Shown here piece by piece: positions 35,234 through 43,209 of a DNA stretch of 64,000 bases. The DNA is from an uncultured Lachnospiraceae bacterium (GTDB lineage: Bacteria > Bacillota > Clostridia > Lachnospirales > Lachnospiraceae), in assembly GCA_947165025.1 (NCBI GenBank), contig CAMUYQ010000004.1, positions 1-64,000 of the forward strand, read 5' to 3'. Position 1 is the first letter of the stretch. The number at the start of each line of letters is the position of its first letter. The position numbers and the translations under genes were made by a program. Under the pieces are notes generated by a model that had not been told where the DNA came from, searched no databases, and worked only from the letters and a program-made list of their open reading frames with translations.

Positions 35234-36283
35234 TTGCAAAATAAGAGGGATCATGGGATCGATCTGTTAAGAATATTCGCTTGTTTTAGCCTGATACCAT
35301 TCCATTATTGTACATACGGACAGATGGACGCGTCTCTTTCGTTTCAATATACGAGTGAAGTTGTTAAATCTCTTTTTGGTTTCCATGTCCCGTGGTTTCT
35401 CATGATTAGTGGCGCGCTTTTCTTGGGGAAAGAGAAAATTGACATTAAAAGGCTGTATACTCATAACATAGCACATCTCTTGCTTGTATATGTGTTCTGG
35501 TCGGCTGTTTATGCTGTGTTTGATGTTTTGATCAATATTGGAAATGTCACGGATATTAAAAATCTGATTATTTGGATCGTGATGGATATACGTGACAGTC
35601 ATTATCACCTATGGTACCTGCCAATGATAATTGGTATATATATCCTTGTGCCATTGATACATGCTGCGGTTGGGAATGATCGTAATTACAATGTTTTAAA
35701 GTATTTATTCGTTATTTTTGTCGTGTTTGGAGTGGTTATCTATACATTTTTACTCGTGCCGATTAAGGCTGACACATACAGTCTGCTTCTAAAACGGATC
35801 AACATCGGCACGTTTTCTGAATGGATTGGATTTTTTATTTCAGGCTACTTCCTTTATCAGATAAAGGATAAGATTTCGAAGAAGACCACGAAGATACTGG
35901 TTATTCTTTCGGCTATATCCATGATCGTTATTCTGGCTGTGAACATGGCGATGGTTCCTTCTCAGGGCATTAACTCGTTTCTGTCTTATTATTCAATTCC
36001 GGGATTTATCATAGAATGCAGTTTGTTCTTGGTGTTTGTGAGGATAAATGCTGTTCCCGAAGAGAAAAAGGCAAAGATCATTACTGCCACTGCAGACTGT
36101 ATGCTTGGAGTGTATTGTATACACGACCTTGTGCTGTCGCTTGTACATATGGCATTTGATTTTATCCCTGACAGTCTCTATATTGTGAGATTGTTGATAG
36201 TGATTCCTATAACATTTGCGTTGTGCATACTGATTGTTACAGGTATGCGAAAAAGTAAGCTTTTGAGGAAGATTGCTGTTTGA
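35234..36283 (+). CDS. Acyltransferase 3 family membrane protein
   Basis: A 349-residue polytopic protein of the OafA/WecH group, probably acetylating a cell-surface sugar. The start LQNKRDHGIDLLRIFACF leads into the first helix and the conserved His in LIPFHYCTYG; WFLMISGALFLGKE and HYHLWYLPMIIGIYILVPL are also family features. TTG 35234 lies eight bases after GGAGG (35221-35225) and is preferred to TTG 35219. Unlike the similar gene at 23.7 kb it is intact. A degenerate aminotransferase fragment follows it. Confidence 0.8.
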   Translation: MQNKRDHGIDLLRIFACFSLIPFHYCTYGQMDASLSFQYTSEVVKSLFGFHVPWFLMISGALFLGKEKIDIKRLYTHNIAHLLLVYVFWSAVYAVFDVLINIGNVTDIKNLIIWIVMDIRDSHYHLWYLPMIIGIYILVPLIHAAVGNDRNYNVLKYLFVIFVVFGVVIYTFLLVPIKADTYSLLLKRINIGTFSEWIGFFISGYFLYQIKDKISKKTTKILVILSAISMIVILAVNMAMVPSQGINSFLSYYSIPGFIIECSLFLVFVRINAVPEEKKAKIITATADCMLGVYCIHDLVLSLVHMAFDFIPDSLYIVRLLIVIPITFALCILIVTGMRKSKLLRKIAV

Positions 36284-36296
36284 ATATACTGTTTTG

Positions 36297-36392
36297 GACA
36301 GGTTATGGTATATAAACGGAGAATATGACAGGCAGTTTGAGTGTCTGTTTGCTGATTATTGCGGAGTCTCGTTTTGTCTGATGTGCGGAAAT
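36297..36392 (+). pseudogene. Fragment of a DegT-family sugar aminotransferase
   Basis: These 96 bases read LWYINGEYDRQFECLFADYC then GVSFCLMCGN. That matches residues about 26-57 of the FdtB-like protein at 31.2 kb ([20 protein letters not shown] then [10 protein letters not shown]). The DNA is clearly diverged from that gene, so it is the remains of another paralogue and not a recent copy. It lies just before the GT2 gene at 36.4 kb, where base composition becomes more GC-rich. Confidence 0.75.
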
Positions 36393-36399
36393 CCACCAT

Positions 36400-37203
36400 A
36401 TGATTACGGATAAGAATATGATTTCAAAAATTACGGTGATCACGGTCGTGTATAATGCGGCATCCAGGCTGCAGGAGACGATCGATTCGGTCCTGGGGCA
36501 GGATCATGAGGATATAGAGTACATCATCAAGGATGGCGGTTCAACGGATGGGACTGTTGACGTCGTTAAGAGGGCTATTGAGTCCGGGCAGGGGAATATA
36601 GTGCTTCTGTCCGGGAAGGATGATGGTATCTATGATGCGATGAACATCGCGCTTAAGTCTGCCACGGGGGACGTTGTGCAGTTTCTTAATGCCGGGGACA
36701 GGTTTGCGGATTCTGATGTTGTGTCGCGTGCGATGAAGGTCATGGAGGAGACCGGGGCTGACATAGTGTTTGGGGATGTTATGTACGAGAATCCCGACGG
36801 GACAACAGATATCCGATGCTATCCGCAAGGCTGTGCGAGGAAGGTTTATTACCTGACAGGGGACTGTATAAACCACCAGTGCATGTTTGTAAGGAGATCG
36901 TTGTTTGACGGGAATGATTTTAACACCTCGTTTAAGATATGTGCGGACCGCGAGTGGATGCTCAGGGTTGGTGCATACAGTTCGAATCTTAAGATGAAGG
37001 CGCTGGGCTTTACGGTGGCGGTGTATCCGCTTGACGGGGCTTCAGTTGTAAATAAAGAGCGATACAGGAAGGAAGCCGGGATATGCGTCAGACGCTACAT
37101 GCCGGCTGGATATCCTGTGTATGCACTGTTTGAGTTTGTGAGGGGGCAGAAGAGATTGGCGGATGTGCTCCATAAACTGTACAAAAAGCTGTATTTCGGA
37201 TAA
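36400..37203 (+). CDS. Family 2 glycosyltransferase (WcaA-like)
   Basis: A 267-residue GT-A enzyme. The N-terminus ISKITVITVVYNAASRLQET and IEYIIKDGGSTDGTVDVV bind the nucleotide, and GKDDGIYDAMNIAL, VQFLNAGDRFAD (metal motif near residue 98) and GDCINHQCMFVRRSLF are typical of WcaA-type transferases. ATG 36400 or the in-frame ATG 36418 may be the start. It is the first gene with the higher-GC composition that characterises the rest of the window. Confidence 0.85.
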   Translation: MITDKNMISKITVITVVYNAASRLQETIDSVLGQDHEDIEYIIKDGGSTDGTVDVVKRAIESGQGNIVLLSGKDDGIYDAMNIALKSATGDVVQFLNAGDRFADSDVVSRAMKVMEETGADIVFGDVMYENPDGTTDIRCYPQGCARKVYYLTGDCINHQCMFVRRSLFDGNDFNTSFKICADREWMLRVGAYSSNLKMKALGFTVAVYPLDGASVVNKERYRKEAGICVRRYMPAGYPVYALFEFVRGQKRLADVLHKLYKKLYFG

Positions 37204-37241
37204 AATGTAATCTGTCGGGTTGAGCCCGGGGAAAGCGAGGT

Positions 37242-37856
37242 ATGATCATGGATAATAAAGTGATGCAGAAGCTCAGTTACGGCCTGTTTGTGCTTACGGC
37301 AAAGGATGGTGACAAGGACAACGGCTGTATTATAAATACCGCCATGCAGGTGACGAGTGAGCCAAACAGGATCACTATAGCGGTAAATAAAGGGAACTAC
37401 ACGCATGACATGGTGAAGAAGACCGGTATGTTCAATGTGTCGATATTAAGTGAGGCCGCAAAGTTTGATACGTTCAAGCATTTCGGGTTCCAGTCGGGGC
37501 GTGATGCAGATAAGGCAGTTGGGATCTCGTTTAAGAGAGCGGCAAATGACGTGATCTACCTTGATTCGCAGGAAGTAAATGCGTATATATCCGGTAAGGT
37601 CGTTCAGACGATAGATCTCGGGACGCATACGTTGTTTATAGCGGATGTTGTTGACGGAGAGGTGCTGAACAGCGAGGCATCGGCTACGTATGCATATTAT
37701 TTTGCACATATCAAACCCGCTCCCGAGACAAAGCAGGAGAGTAAGAAGGGGTGGATATGCACGATATGCGGATATATCTATGAGGGTGATCCGCTTCCGG
37801 AGGATTTCGTGTGTCCGATATGCAAGCATCCGGCATCGGATTTTAAAAAGCTGTAA
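37242..37856 (+). CDS. Flavin reductase-rubredoxin fusion
   Basis: A 204-residue protein. Residues 1-150 are an FMN-binding flavin reductase-like split barrel (YGLFVLTAKDGDKDNGCIIN, TSEPNRITIAVNKGNYTHD). Residues about 165-204 are a rubredoxin domain with two Cys-x2-Cys iron knuckles (WICTICGYIYEGD and FVCPICKHPASDF). Such high-molecular-weight rubredoxins move electrons from NAD(P)H to flavodiiron or other redox partners in anaerobes and protect against oxygen. It has its own GCGAGG ribosome binding site and no evident link to glycan synthesis, though it sits between a glycosyltransferase and gmd. Confidence 0.9.
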   Translation: MIMDNKVMQKLSYGLFVLTAKDGDKDNGCIINTAMQVTSEPNRITIAVNKGNYTHDMVKKTGMFNVSILSEAAKFDTFKHFGFQSGRDADKAVGISFKRAANDVIYLDSQEVNAYISGKVVQTIDLGTHTLFIADVVDGEVLNSEASATYAYYFAHIKPAPETKQESKKGWICTICGYIYEGDPLPEDFVCPICKHPASDFKKL

Positions 37857-37893
37857 GATGGTTTCAGAGAAAATAAACGGATTGGAGTAAAGC

Positions 37894-38985
37894 ATGGCAA
37901 AGAAGGCGTTAATCACAGGTGTAACAGGACAGGACGGATCATATCTGGCGGAGTTTCTGCTTGATAAAGGCTATGAAGTATACGGAATGATCCGAAGATC
38001 ATCCGTTGATTTCAGAGAAAGGATCGCGCATCTTGAAGGAAAGCCACATTTTCACTTAAGATACGGGGACCTGAGCGATTCGATGAGTATCGTGGCTGTT
38101 GTCGGGTCGGTAAGGCCTGATGAGATATATAACCTTGCGGCACAGTCGCACGTGCAGGTCAGTTTTGATTCACCGGAGTTTACGGCTGATATCGATGCGA
38201 CGGGTGTGCTCCGTGTGCTTGAGGCAGTCAGGAACTGCGGATTGACGGAGACATGCCGTGTATACCAGGCTTCAACGTCGGAGCTTTACGGTAAGGTTGA
38301 AGAGGTTCCGCAGAATGAGGAAACGCCTTTCCATCCGTACAGCCCTTATGCTGTTGCTAAGCAGTACGGATACTGGATCGTCAAGGAATACAGGGAAGCA
38401 TACAACATGTACTGCTGCAGCGGTATACTGTTCAACCATGAGTCAGAGAGGCGCGGTGAGACGTTTGTTACACGTAAGATCACTCTTGCTGCCGCACGTA
38501 TCGCGCAGGGTAAGCAGGATAAGTTATATCTCGGTAATCTGTCATCGCTTCGTGACTGGGGCTATGCAAAGGATTATGTTGAATGTATGTGGCTGATCCT
38601 TCAGCAGGATAAGCCTGAAGATTTCGTAATCGCCTCAGGCGTGCAGCATTCAGTCCGCGAGTTCTGTGAGCTGGCGTTCAAGTATGCCGGCATCGAGCTT
38701 GAATTCAAGGGCGAGGGAATGGACGAGAAGGGATACGACAAGGCTACGGGTAAGGTGCTCGTTGAAGTATCACCTGATTTCTACAGACCTACGGATGTTG
38801 TTAACCTGTTCGGAGATCCCACAAAGGCTAAGCGCGTACTTGGATGGAATCCGCAGAAGACGACGTTTGAGCAGCTCGTCAAGATCATGGTTGACCATGA
38901 TATGGCCAAGGTTGCGGTTGAGCGTGCCGAGGAGCATATCAGGATGAACCTTGAGGAGTATCTGGAGAAGGGTGTTATGAAGTAG
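37894..38985 (+). CDS. gmd: GDP-mannose 4,6-dehydratase
   Basis: Converts GDP-mannose to GDP-4-keto-6-deoxymannose, the first step towards GDP-fucose. This 363-residue extended SDR has the cofactor loop [20 protein letters not shown], the NADP-binding MIRRSSVDF, the [12 protein letters not shown] motif and the catalytic [13 protein letters not shown] (Tyr-x3-Lys near residue 150). [18 protein letters not shown] and [13 protein letters not shown] are highly typical of Gmd. GGAGTAAAGC precedes ATG 37894. The gene for the second enzyme (fcl) follows after a non-coding stretch that holds a putative small RNA. Confidence 0.97.
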   Translation: MAKKALITGVTGQDGSYLAEFLLDKGYEVYGMIRRSSVDFRERIAHLEGKPHFHLRYGDLSDSMSIVAVVGSVRPDEIYNLAAQSHVQVSFDSPEFTADIDATGVLRVLEAVRNCGLTETCRVYQASTSELYGKVEEVPQNEETPFHPYSPYAVAKQYGYWIVKEYREAYNMYCCSGILFNHESERRGETFVTRKITLAAARIAQGKQDKLYLGNLSSLRDWGYAKDYVECMWLILQQDKPEDFVIASGVQHSVREFCELAFKYAGIELEFKGEGMDEKGYDKATGKVLVEVSPDFYRPTDVVNLFGDPTKAKRVLGWNPQKTTFEQLVKIMVDHDMAKVAVERAEEHIRMNLEEYLEKGVMK

Positions 38986-39004
38986 GCTCCGCTCTTGATT
39001 TTCG

Positions 39005-39033
39005 TTGACAAACGGGCATAGCTGACATATACT
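39005..39033 (+). promoter_or_regulatory. Near-consensus sigma-A promoter of the putative small RNA
   Basis: TTGACA (39005-39010), exactly 17 bases, then TATACT (39028-39033). It is the best promoter in the window. Initiation would be expected near 39040, at the start of a densely structured stretch that ends in an intrinsic terminator. Confidence 0.75.
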
Positions 39034-39039
39034 GAAATC

Positions 39040-39222
39040 GTAAGGAAGCGTGCTTCCTTAAGTGGGCTGACACTTTAATCTGAAATATCAGCCGTTCATA
39101 TGTAACGGCAGTCGGCAGGCGACACTAAGACCTGTACATTTCCCTAAGGGACGTTGACAGACAACTCTAAAATCAGTCATAAAAGGGAGTGAGCGGTACA
39201 ATGGTACGGCCTCTCCCTTTTT
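39040..39222 (+). ncRNA. Putative structured small RNA between gmd and fcl
   Basis: About 183 nucleotides between a near-consensus promoter and an intrinsic terminator, without an evident reading frame. Perfect short hairpins follow one another: TAAGGAAG/CTTCCTTA (39041-39060, tetraloop CGTG), GGCTGA/TCAGCC (39065-39093) competing with GCCGTT/AACGGC (39091-39109), GTCG/CGAC (39111-39123), TCCC/GGGA (39141-39151) and GTTG/CAAC (39153-39165). The terminator stem AAAGGGAG/CTCCCTTT (39182-39220) ends in five T. I do not recognise an Rfam family; the shape is not that of 6S RNA because the two ends do not pair. It ends about 175 bases before fcl, so it is more likely an independent transcript than a riboswitch of fcl. 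Confidence 0.6.
39182..39222 (+). terminator. Intrinsic terminator of the putative small RNA
   Basis: AAAGGGAG at 39182-39189 pairs perfectly with CTCCCTTT at 39213-39220, with an inner GTAC/GTAC pairing, and TTTTT ends the structure. The 176 bases from here to fcl show no gene or other clear signal. Confidence 0.75.
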
Positions 39223-39398
39223 GAATCACATCTAACCGGAGATTCCCATGATTAAGTATTCCATAGTGAAAAAGTACCACAGCGTATTGGTTGTTTTATA
39301 ACGTGATAAATGATACAATTACGTGGTTGGCTCTTTAGTATGTGAGAAACAATAATATCGTTTTTTGAATTATATAATTGGAGCAAAGGGTTAAGCGT

Positions 39399-40343
39399 AT
39401 GATGGAAAAGGATGCGAAGATATACGTTGCGGGGCACCGCGGGATGGTGGGCTCTGCGATAGTAAGGCAGCTTGAGAAGCAGGGATATACGAATATCGTC
39501 AAAAGGACGCACAAGGAGCTGGATCTGTGTGATCAGGCGGCGGTTGAGAAGTTCTTCGAGGAGGAGAAGCCGGATTATGTGTTCCTGGCGGCTGCAAAGG
39601 TCGGCGGGATTGCGGCAAACAGCGAGGCGCTCGCAGACTTCATGTATGACAACATGGTCCTGGAGATGAACGTGATACACTCCGCATGGAAGAATGGGTG
39701 TAAGAAGCTGGAGTTCCTTGGAAGCTCATGCATCTATCCGAGGATGGCTCCGCAGCCGATGAAGGAGTCATGCCTTCTCACAAGTGAACTTGAGAAGACA
39801 AATGAAGCATATGCCCTGGCTAAGATCTCCGGTCTTAAGTACTGCGAGTTCCTGAATCGCCAGTACGGCACGGATTACATCAGTGTCATGCCCACGAACC
39901 TTTACGGACCGAATGACAACTATCATCCGAGACACTCACATGTCTTACCTGCACTTATAAGAAGGTTCCATGAAGCGAAGGAGCAGGGACTTGCTGAAGT
40001 CACATGCTGGGGAGACGGATCCCCGCTTCGTGAGTTCATGTACGTTGACGATCTTGCAGATCTGTGCGTGTTCCTGATGAACAATTACAGCGGAAACGAG
40101 ACCGTAAATGCAGGAACAGGTAAGGAGATAACGATAAAAGAGCTCACAGAGCTTGTTGCAAAGGTTATAGGATACACGGGTGAGATCAAATGGGATCCTT
40201 CGATGCCGAACGGCACACCGAGAAAGCTTCTGGACGTATCAAAGGCGGCTTCGCTTGGATGGACGTACAAAACGGAGCTTGAGGACGGTATCCGCTTAAG
40301 CTATGAGGACTTCCTGAATAATCCGATGAGGGCGGAAAGGTAG
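39399..40343 (+). CDS. fcl: GDP-L-fucose synthase
   Basis: Epimerises and reduces GDP-4-keto-6-deoxymannose to GDP-L-fucose. This 314-residue SDR begins KIYVAGHRGMVGSAIVRQL. FLAAAKVGGIAANSEALADF and the catalytic YALAKISGLKYCE are specific for the family; LGSSCIYPRMAPQP and TNLYGPNDNYHPRHSHVLPA (binding the 4-keto sugar) also match. ATG 39399 is preferred to TTG 39378 because an AAAGGG ribosome binding site lies about seven bases before it. With gmd and manC it forms the GDP-fucose pathway; a phosphomannomutase is not in the window. Confidence 0.97.
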   Translation: MMEKDAKIYVAGHRGMVGSAIVRQLEKQGYTNIVKRTHKELDLCDQAAVEKFFEEEKPDYVFLAAAKVGGIAANSEALADFMYDNMVLEMNVIHSAWKNGCKKLEFLGSSCIYPRMAPQPMKESCLLTSELEKTNEAYALAKISGLKYCEFLNRQYGTDYISVMPTNLYGPNDNYHPRHSHVLPALIRRFHEAKEQGLAEVTCWGDGSPLREFMYVDDLADLCVFLMNNYSGNETVNAGTGKEITIKELTELVAKVIGYTGEIKWDPSMPNGTPRKLLDVSKAASLGWTYKTELEDGIRLSYEDFLNNPMRAER

Positions 40344-40368
40344 GTAGGAGGGTCCTTAGGAGAAAACC

Positions 40369-41712
40369 ATGAACATAATCTTGTTATCAGGTGGCTCCGG
40401 CAAAAGGCTGTGGCCACTTTCCAATGACATAAGGTCCAAGCAGTTTATCAAGATATTCAAGAAGGCTGACGGGACGTATGAATCGATGGTGCAGCGCATG
40501 TACCGTCAGATCAGGAGTGTCGATCCCGATGCTACTATCACGATCGCTACGAGCAAGACGCAGGTTTCTGCGATCAATAACCAGCTCGGAGAGGAAGTCG
40601 GGGTTTCGATCGAGCCGTGCAGAAGGGATACATTCCCTGCTATTGCGCTTGCAACAGCGTATCTTGCCGATGAGATGCATGTGCCGACAGATGAGGCGGT
40701 TGTTGTATGCCCGGTCGATCCTTACGTTGAGGATGATTATTTTGTTGCGCTCAAGGCACTTTGCGAACAGGCAGACAAGGGTACGGCAAATCTTGTGCTG
40801 ATGGGCATGGAGCCGACGTATCCGAGTGAGAAGTATGGATATATTATGTCAGGTCCGCGAAGCGGGCGTGACGCGGCGACATCGACTCAGTCGAAGTTGG
40901 AGGTTGAGAAGGTCCTAGAGTTCAAGGAAAAACCTGATCTCGAGACAGCAAAGGGTTATCTGAAGCAGGGCGCGCTGTGGAACGGCGGTGTGTTTGCGTA
41001 TAAGCTTTCCTACGTGCTGGATAAAGCACACGAGTTGATCGATTTTCGCGATTATCGCGATCTGTTTGAGAAGTACGATACGCTGACGAAGATATCGTTT
41101 GACTATGCGGTCGTTGAGAAGGAGCCTAACATCGAGGTCATGCGGTTTGCGGGCAAGTGGAAGGATCTTGGAACGTGGAACACGCTGACTGAAGCGATGG
41201 AGGAGCCGACGATCGGTGAGGCCGTGCTTAATGAGACGTGCGAGGATGTTCACGTTATCAATGAGCTGAACGTACCGATACTGGCGATGGGCATAAAGGA
41301 TGCGGTCATCTGTGCGTCTGCGCAGGGAATCCTTGTTTCCGACAAGGGTCAGTCGAGCTATATCAAGCCGTTTGTTGACAAGTTTGACCAGCAGATCATG
41401 TTTTCGGAAAAGAGCTGGGGAAGCTATCAGGTCATAACTGTTGACGAGGGCAGTATGACGGTCAAGGTCACGCTCAATCCGGGGCATGGGATGCATTATC
41501 ATTCGCACAAGCTCAGGGACGAGGTCTGGACAGTTGTTTCGGGCACAGGGACCGCGGTCATTGACGACAAGGTGATCCCCGTGAAGGCAGGCGATGTCCT
41601 TGAGATGAAGGCCGGCCGGAAGCACAAGATCGATGCGATCACGGAGCTTAAGCTTATCGAGGTCCAGATAGGGCAGGAGATAAGCGTTCACGATAAAGAG
41701 AAGCATGGATAA
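40369..41712 (+). CDS. manC: Mannose-1-phosphate guanylyltransferase / mannose-6-phosphate isomerase
   Basis: A 447-residue protein that makes GDP-mannose from mannose 1-phosphate and GTP. The N-terminal nucleotidyltransferase has LLSGGSGKRLWPLSNDIRSK, KQFIKIF and the FKEKPD motif; the C-terminal cupin (MTVKVTLNPGHGMHYHSHK, then GTAVIDDKVIPVKAGDVL) is the type II mannose-6-phosphate isomerase domain. At 447 residues it is slightly shorter than the usual 470. AGGAGA precedes the ATG. Its product feeds gmd and fcl just upstream. It overlaps the GT8 gene by eight bases. Confidence 0.93.
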   Translation: MNIILLSGGSGKRLWPLSNDIRSKQFIKIFKKADGTYESMVQRMYRQIRSVDPDATITIATSKTQVSAINNQLGEEVGVSIEPCRRDTFPAIALATAYLADEMHVPTDEAVVVCPVDPYVEDDYFVALKALCEQADKGTANLVLMGMEPTYPSEKYGYIMSGPRSGRDAATSTQSKLEVEKVLEFKEKPDLETAKGYLKQGALWNGGVFAYKLSYVLDKAHELIDFRDYRDLFEKYDTLTKISFDYAVVEKEPNIEVMRFAGKWKDLGTWNTLTEAMEEPTIGEAVLNETCEDVHVINELNVPILAMGIKDAVICASAQGILVSDKGQSSYIKPFVDKFDQQIMFSEKSWGSYQVITVDEGSMTVKVTLNPGHGMHYHSHKLRDEVWTVVSGTGTAVIDDKVIPVKAGDVLEMKAGRKHKIDAITELKLIEVQIGQEISVHDKEKHG

Positions 41713-42724
41713 GACGATCAATGTAATCTACCAGTTTAATGAGAAGTATGTACCGTATGCAGGGGTGTCGATGACATCCCTGCTTGCAAATAACCCCGAC
41801 GCAGACGAGATCAACATCTACGTACTCGGGGAAGATCTGTCGGAGGATTCGGTCGAAAAGATAAAGTGGGAAGTGTCGGCCTTTGACAGGAATGTGTTCT
41901 TTCCGGATACTTTTCCGCTGCTGGAGCGCTTTCGCGGGATGGGGATGATCCCGTACAGGGGCGCATATTCGGTGTATCTTAGGCTGTTCTTTGACGAGCT
42001 GCTGCCGCGGGATACGAAAAGGGTACTGTATCTTGATGCAGATACGGTCGTTGACGGAAGCATCCTGCCGCTCATAAACAGTGATCTTCACGGCAAGAGC
42101 ATCGGCATGGTGCTTGAGTCGATCCGCGATGATTACAAGGTCATGATCGGGATGGGCCGGGACAGCGATTATTACAATTCCGGCGTGATTTTGTATGATG
42201 TTGAAAAATGGCGCGCCAATCATTACGGCGTCAGACTCACAGACCATATCAGAAACGTCAGGAGCAGTTACATAGGCGATCAGGATTTTCTCAATATCGT
42301 CTGCGAGGGCGATGTTGCAAGACTTCCGATAAAGTACAATTTCCAGCCGCTTCACGGCAGGTATTCGCCGGGTGAGTATTTTAAGGCATATGGCGCGAAG
42401 GGATATTACTCTGAAGAAGAGCTGGAGGCTGCCCCCGAGGAGGCCGTTATACTTCACTGCTACCGCTGGCTCGGTGAGTTCCCGTGGAATCTTGGAAACC
42501 TTCATCCGTTTACGGGCATATTTGACCGCTATCTGATGATGTCGATGTGGAAGGACTACGAGAAGGAGCGCGCCGACAAGGGCTTTGCGCTTTCGGTAGA
42601 AAAGTTACTGTACCGGATACTTCCGAGACCGATGTTCATACGGGTGTTCAAGAAGGCGCACCAGATGATGCTTGGGCGGGCAGAGAAGGATGCGAGGCGG
42701 CAGAAGACGAACCAAAGCGCATAA
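41705..42724 (+). CDS. Family 8 glycosyltransferase
   Basis: A 339-residue retaining GT-A enzyme related to LPS galactosyl/glucosyltransferases. INVIYQFNEKYVPYAGVSM is the nucleotide-binding start, RVLYLDADTVVDGSI holds the Asp-x-Asp metal site near residue 115, DYYNSGVILYDVEKW and GDQDFLNIV follow, and HCYRWLGEFPW fits the late GT8 His motif. The C-terminal tail of about 30 residues is strongly basic and may bind the membrane. A strong terminator follows its stop codon. Confidence 0.88.
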   Translation: MDKTINVIYQFNEKYVPYAGVSMTSLLANNPDADEINIYVLGEDLSEDSVEKIKWEVSAFDRNVFFPDTFPLLERFRGMGMIPYRGAYSVYLRLFFDELLPRDTKRVLYLDADTVVDGSILPLINSDLHGKSIGMVLESIRDDYKVMIGMGRDSDYYNSGVILYDVEKWRANHYGVRLTDHIRNVRSSYIGDQDFLNIVCEGDVARLPIKYNFQPLHGRYSPGEYFKAYGAKGYYSEEELEAAPEEAVILHCYRWLGEFPWNLGNLHPFTGIFDRYLMMSMWKDYEKERADKGFALSVEKLLYRILPRPMFIRVFKKAHQMMLGRAEKDARRQKTNQSA

Positions 42725-42759
42725 AAAGAGTACACTTATTGACATAAGTGTACTCTTTT
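42724..42759. terminator. Bidirectional-type intrinsic terminator after the GT8 gene
   Basis: AAAAGAGTACACTTAT (42724-42739) and its perfect complement (42744-42759) enclose the loop TGAC, giving a 16-bp stem flanked by A on one side and T on the other. It overlaps the stop codon region of the GT8 gene and ends the GDP-fucose transcript. The following toxin gene starts 39 bases later. Confidence 0.9.
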
Positions 42760-42798
42760 GCTAATATGACAGTAAAGATATGGCTGAGGGGTATTGTT

Positions 42799-43182
42799 AT
42801 GGGGAATATTTCTGCTGACCCGGATGGATACAGACCGAGTGATGTGGTATCAAGACTAAGGCGATGCATTAAACAAGGGTGTTACGGCATAGATTACACT
42901 ATCATACCGAGAGATAAGAATGAGGCTCTTCTTGAACGGTATATTATGACAGAAGAAGACCGTATTGGTGTTCTTTTGCAACTGACTGTTGAAGAGTATG
43001 ATGGGTGGGATATGAGTGATAATCCGGATTTTCCGAATGATTTAGTCTATTTGTTTCACCACGAAATAGAACTCATGCAAAGAGGAGAAGAGGATTCGCA
43101 GTCCCGAATTGTCAAATTGTATATCAAGGTTACTTGGACTAAGCCGGAAGGCGTATTGATAATCATTTCGTTTCATGAATGA
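42799..43182 (+). CDS. Putative toxin of a Panacea-type toxin-antitoxin pair (MqsR-like)
   Basis: A 127-residue protein. RPSDVVSRLRRCIKQGCYGI at the start and the C-terminal strands VKLYIKVTWTKPEGVLIIIS then FHE recall the RelE/MqsR RNase fold, where MqsR ends VYLKITV ... LIVSFKE. The similarity is weak, so toxin activity is inferred mainly from its place 28 bases before a gene with the features of an antitoxin. ATG 42799 is chosen because GAGGGG lies seven bases before it; the frame opening at 42748 starts inside the terminator hairpin. Not obviously related to glycan synthesis. Confidence 0.5.
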   Translation: MGNISADPDGYRPSDVVSRLRRCIKQGCYGIDYTIIPRDKNEALLERYIMTEEDRIGVLLQLTVEEYDGWDMSDNPDFPNDLVYLFHHEIELMQRGEEDSQSRIVKLYIKVTWTKPEGVLIIISFHE

Positions 43183-43209
43183 GTTTCACATTGTTAAAAG
43201 GGGGAAAGC

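Noticed and set aside
39040-39222. 6S RNA or a riboswitch controlling fcl
   Set aside because: The ends do not form the long 6S rod, and the terminator lies well before fcl with no alternative antiterminator seen; an independent RNA fits better.
42748-42798. Upstream start of the toxin-like gene
   Set aside because: The first codons lie in the terminator hairpin; the GAGGGG site favours ATG 42799.
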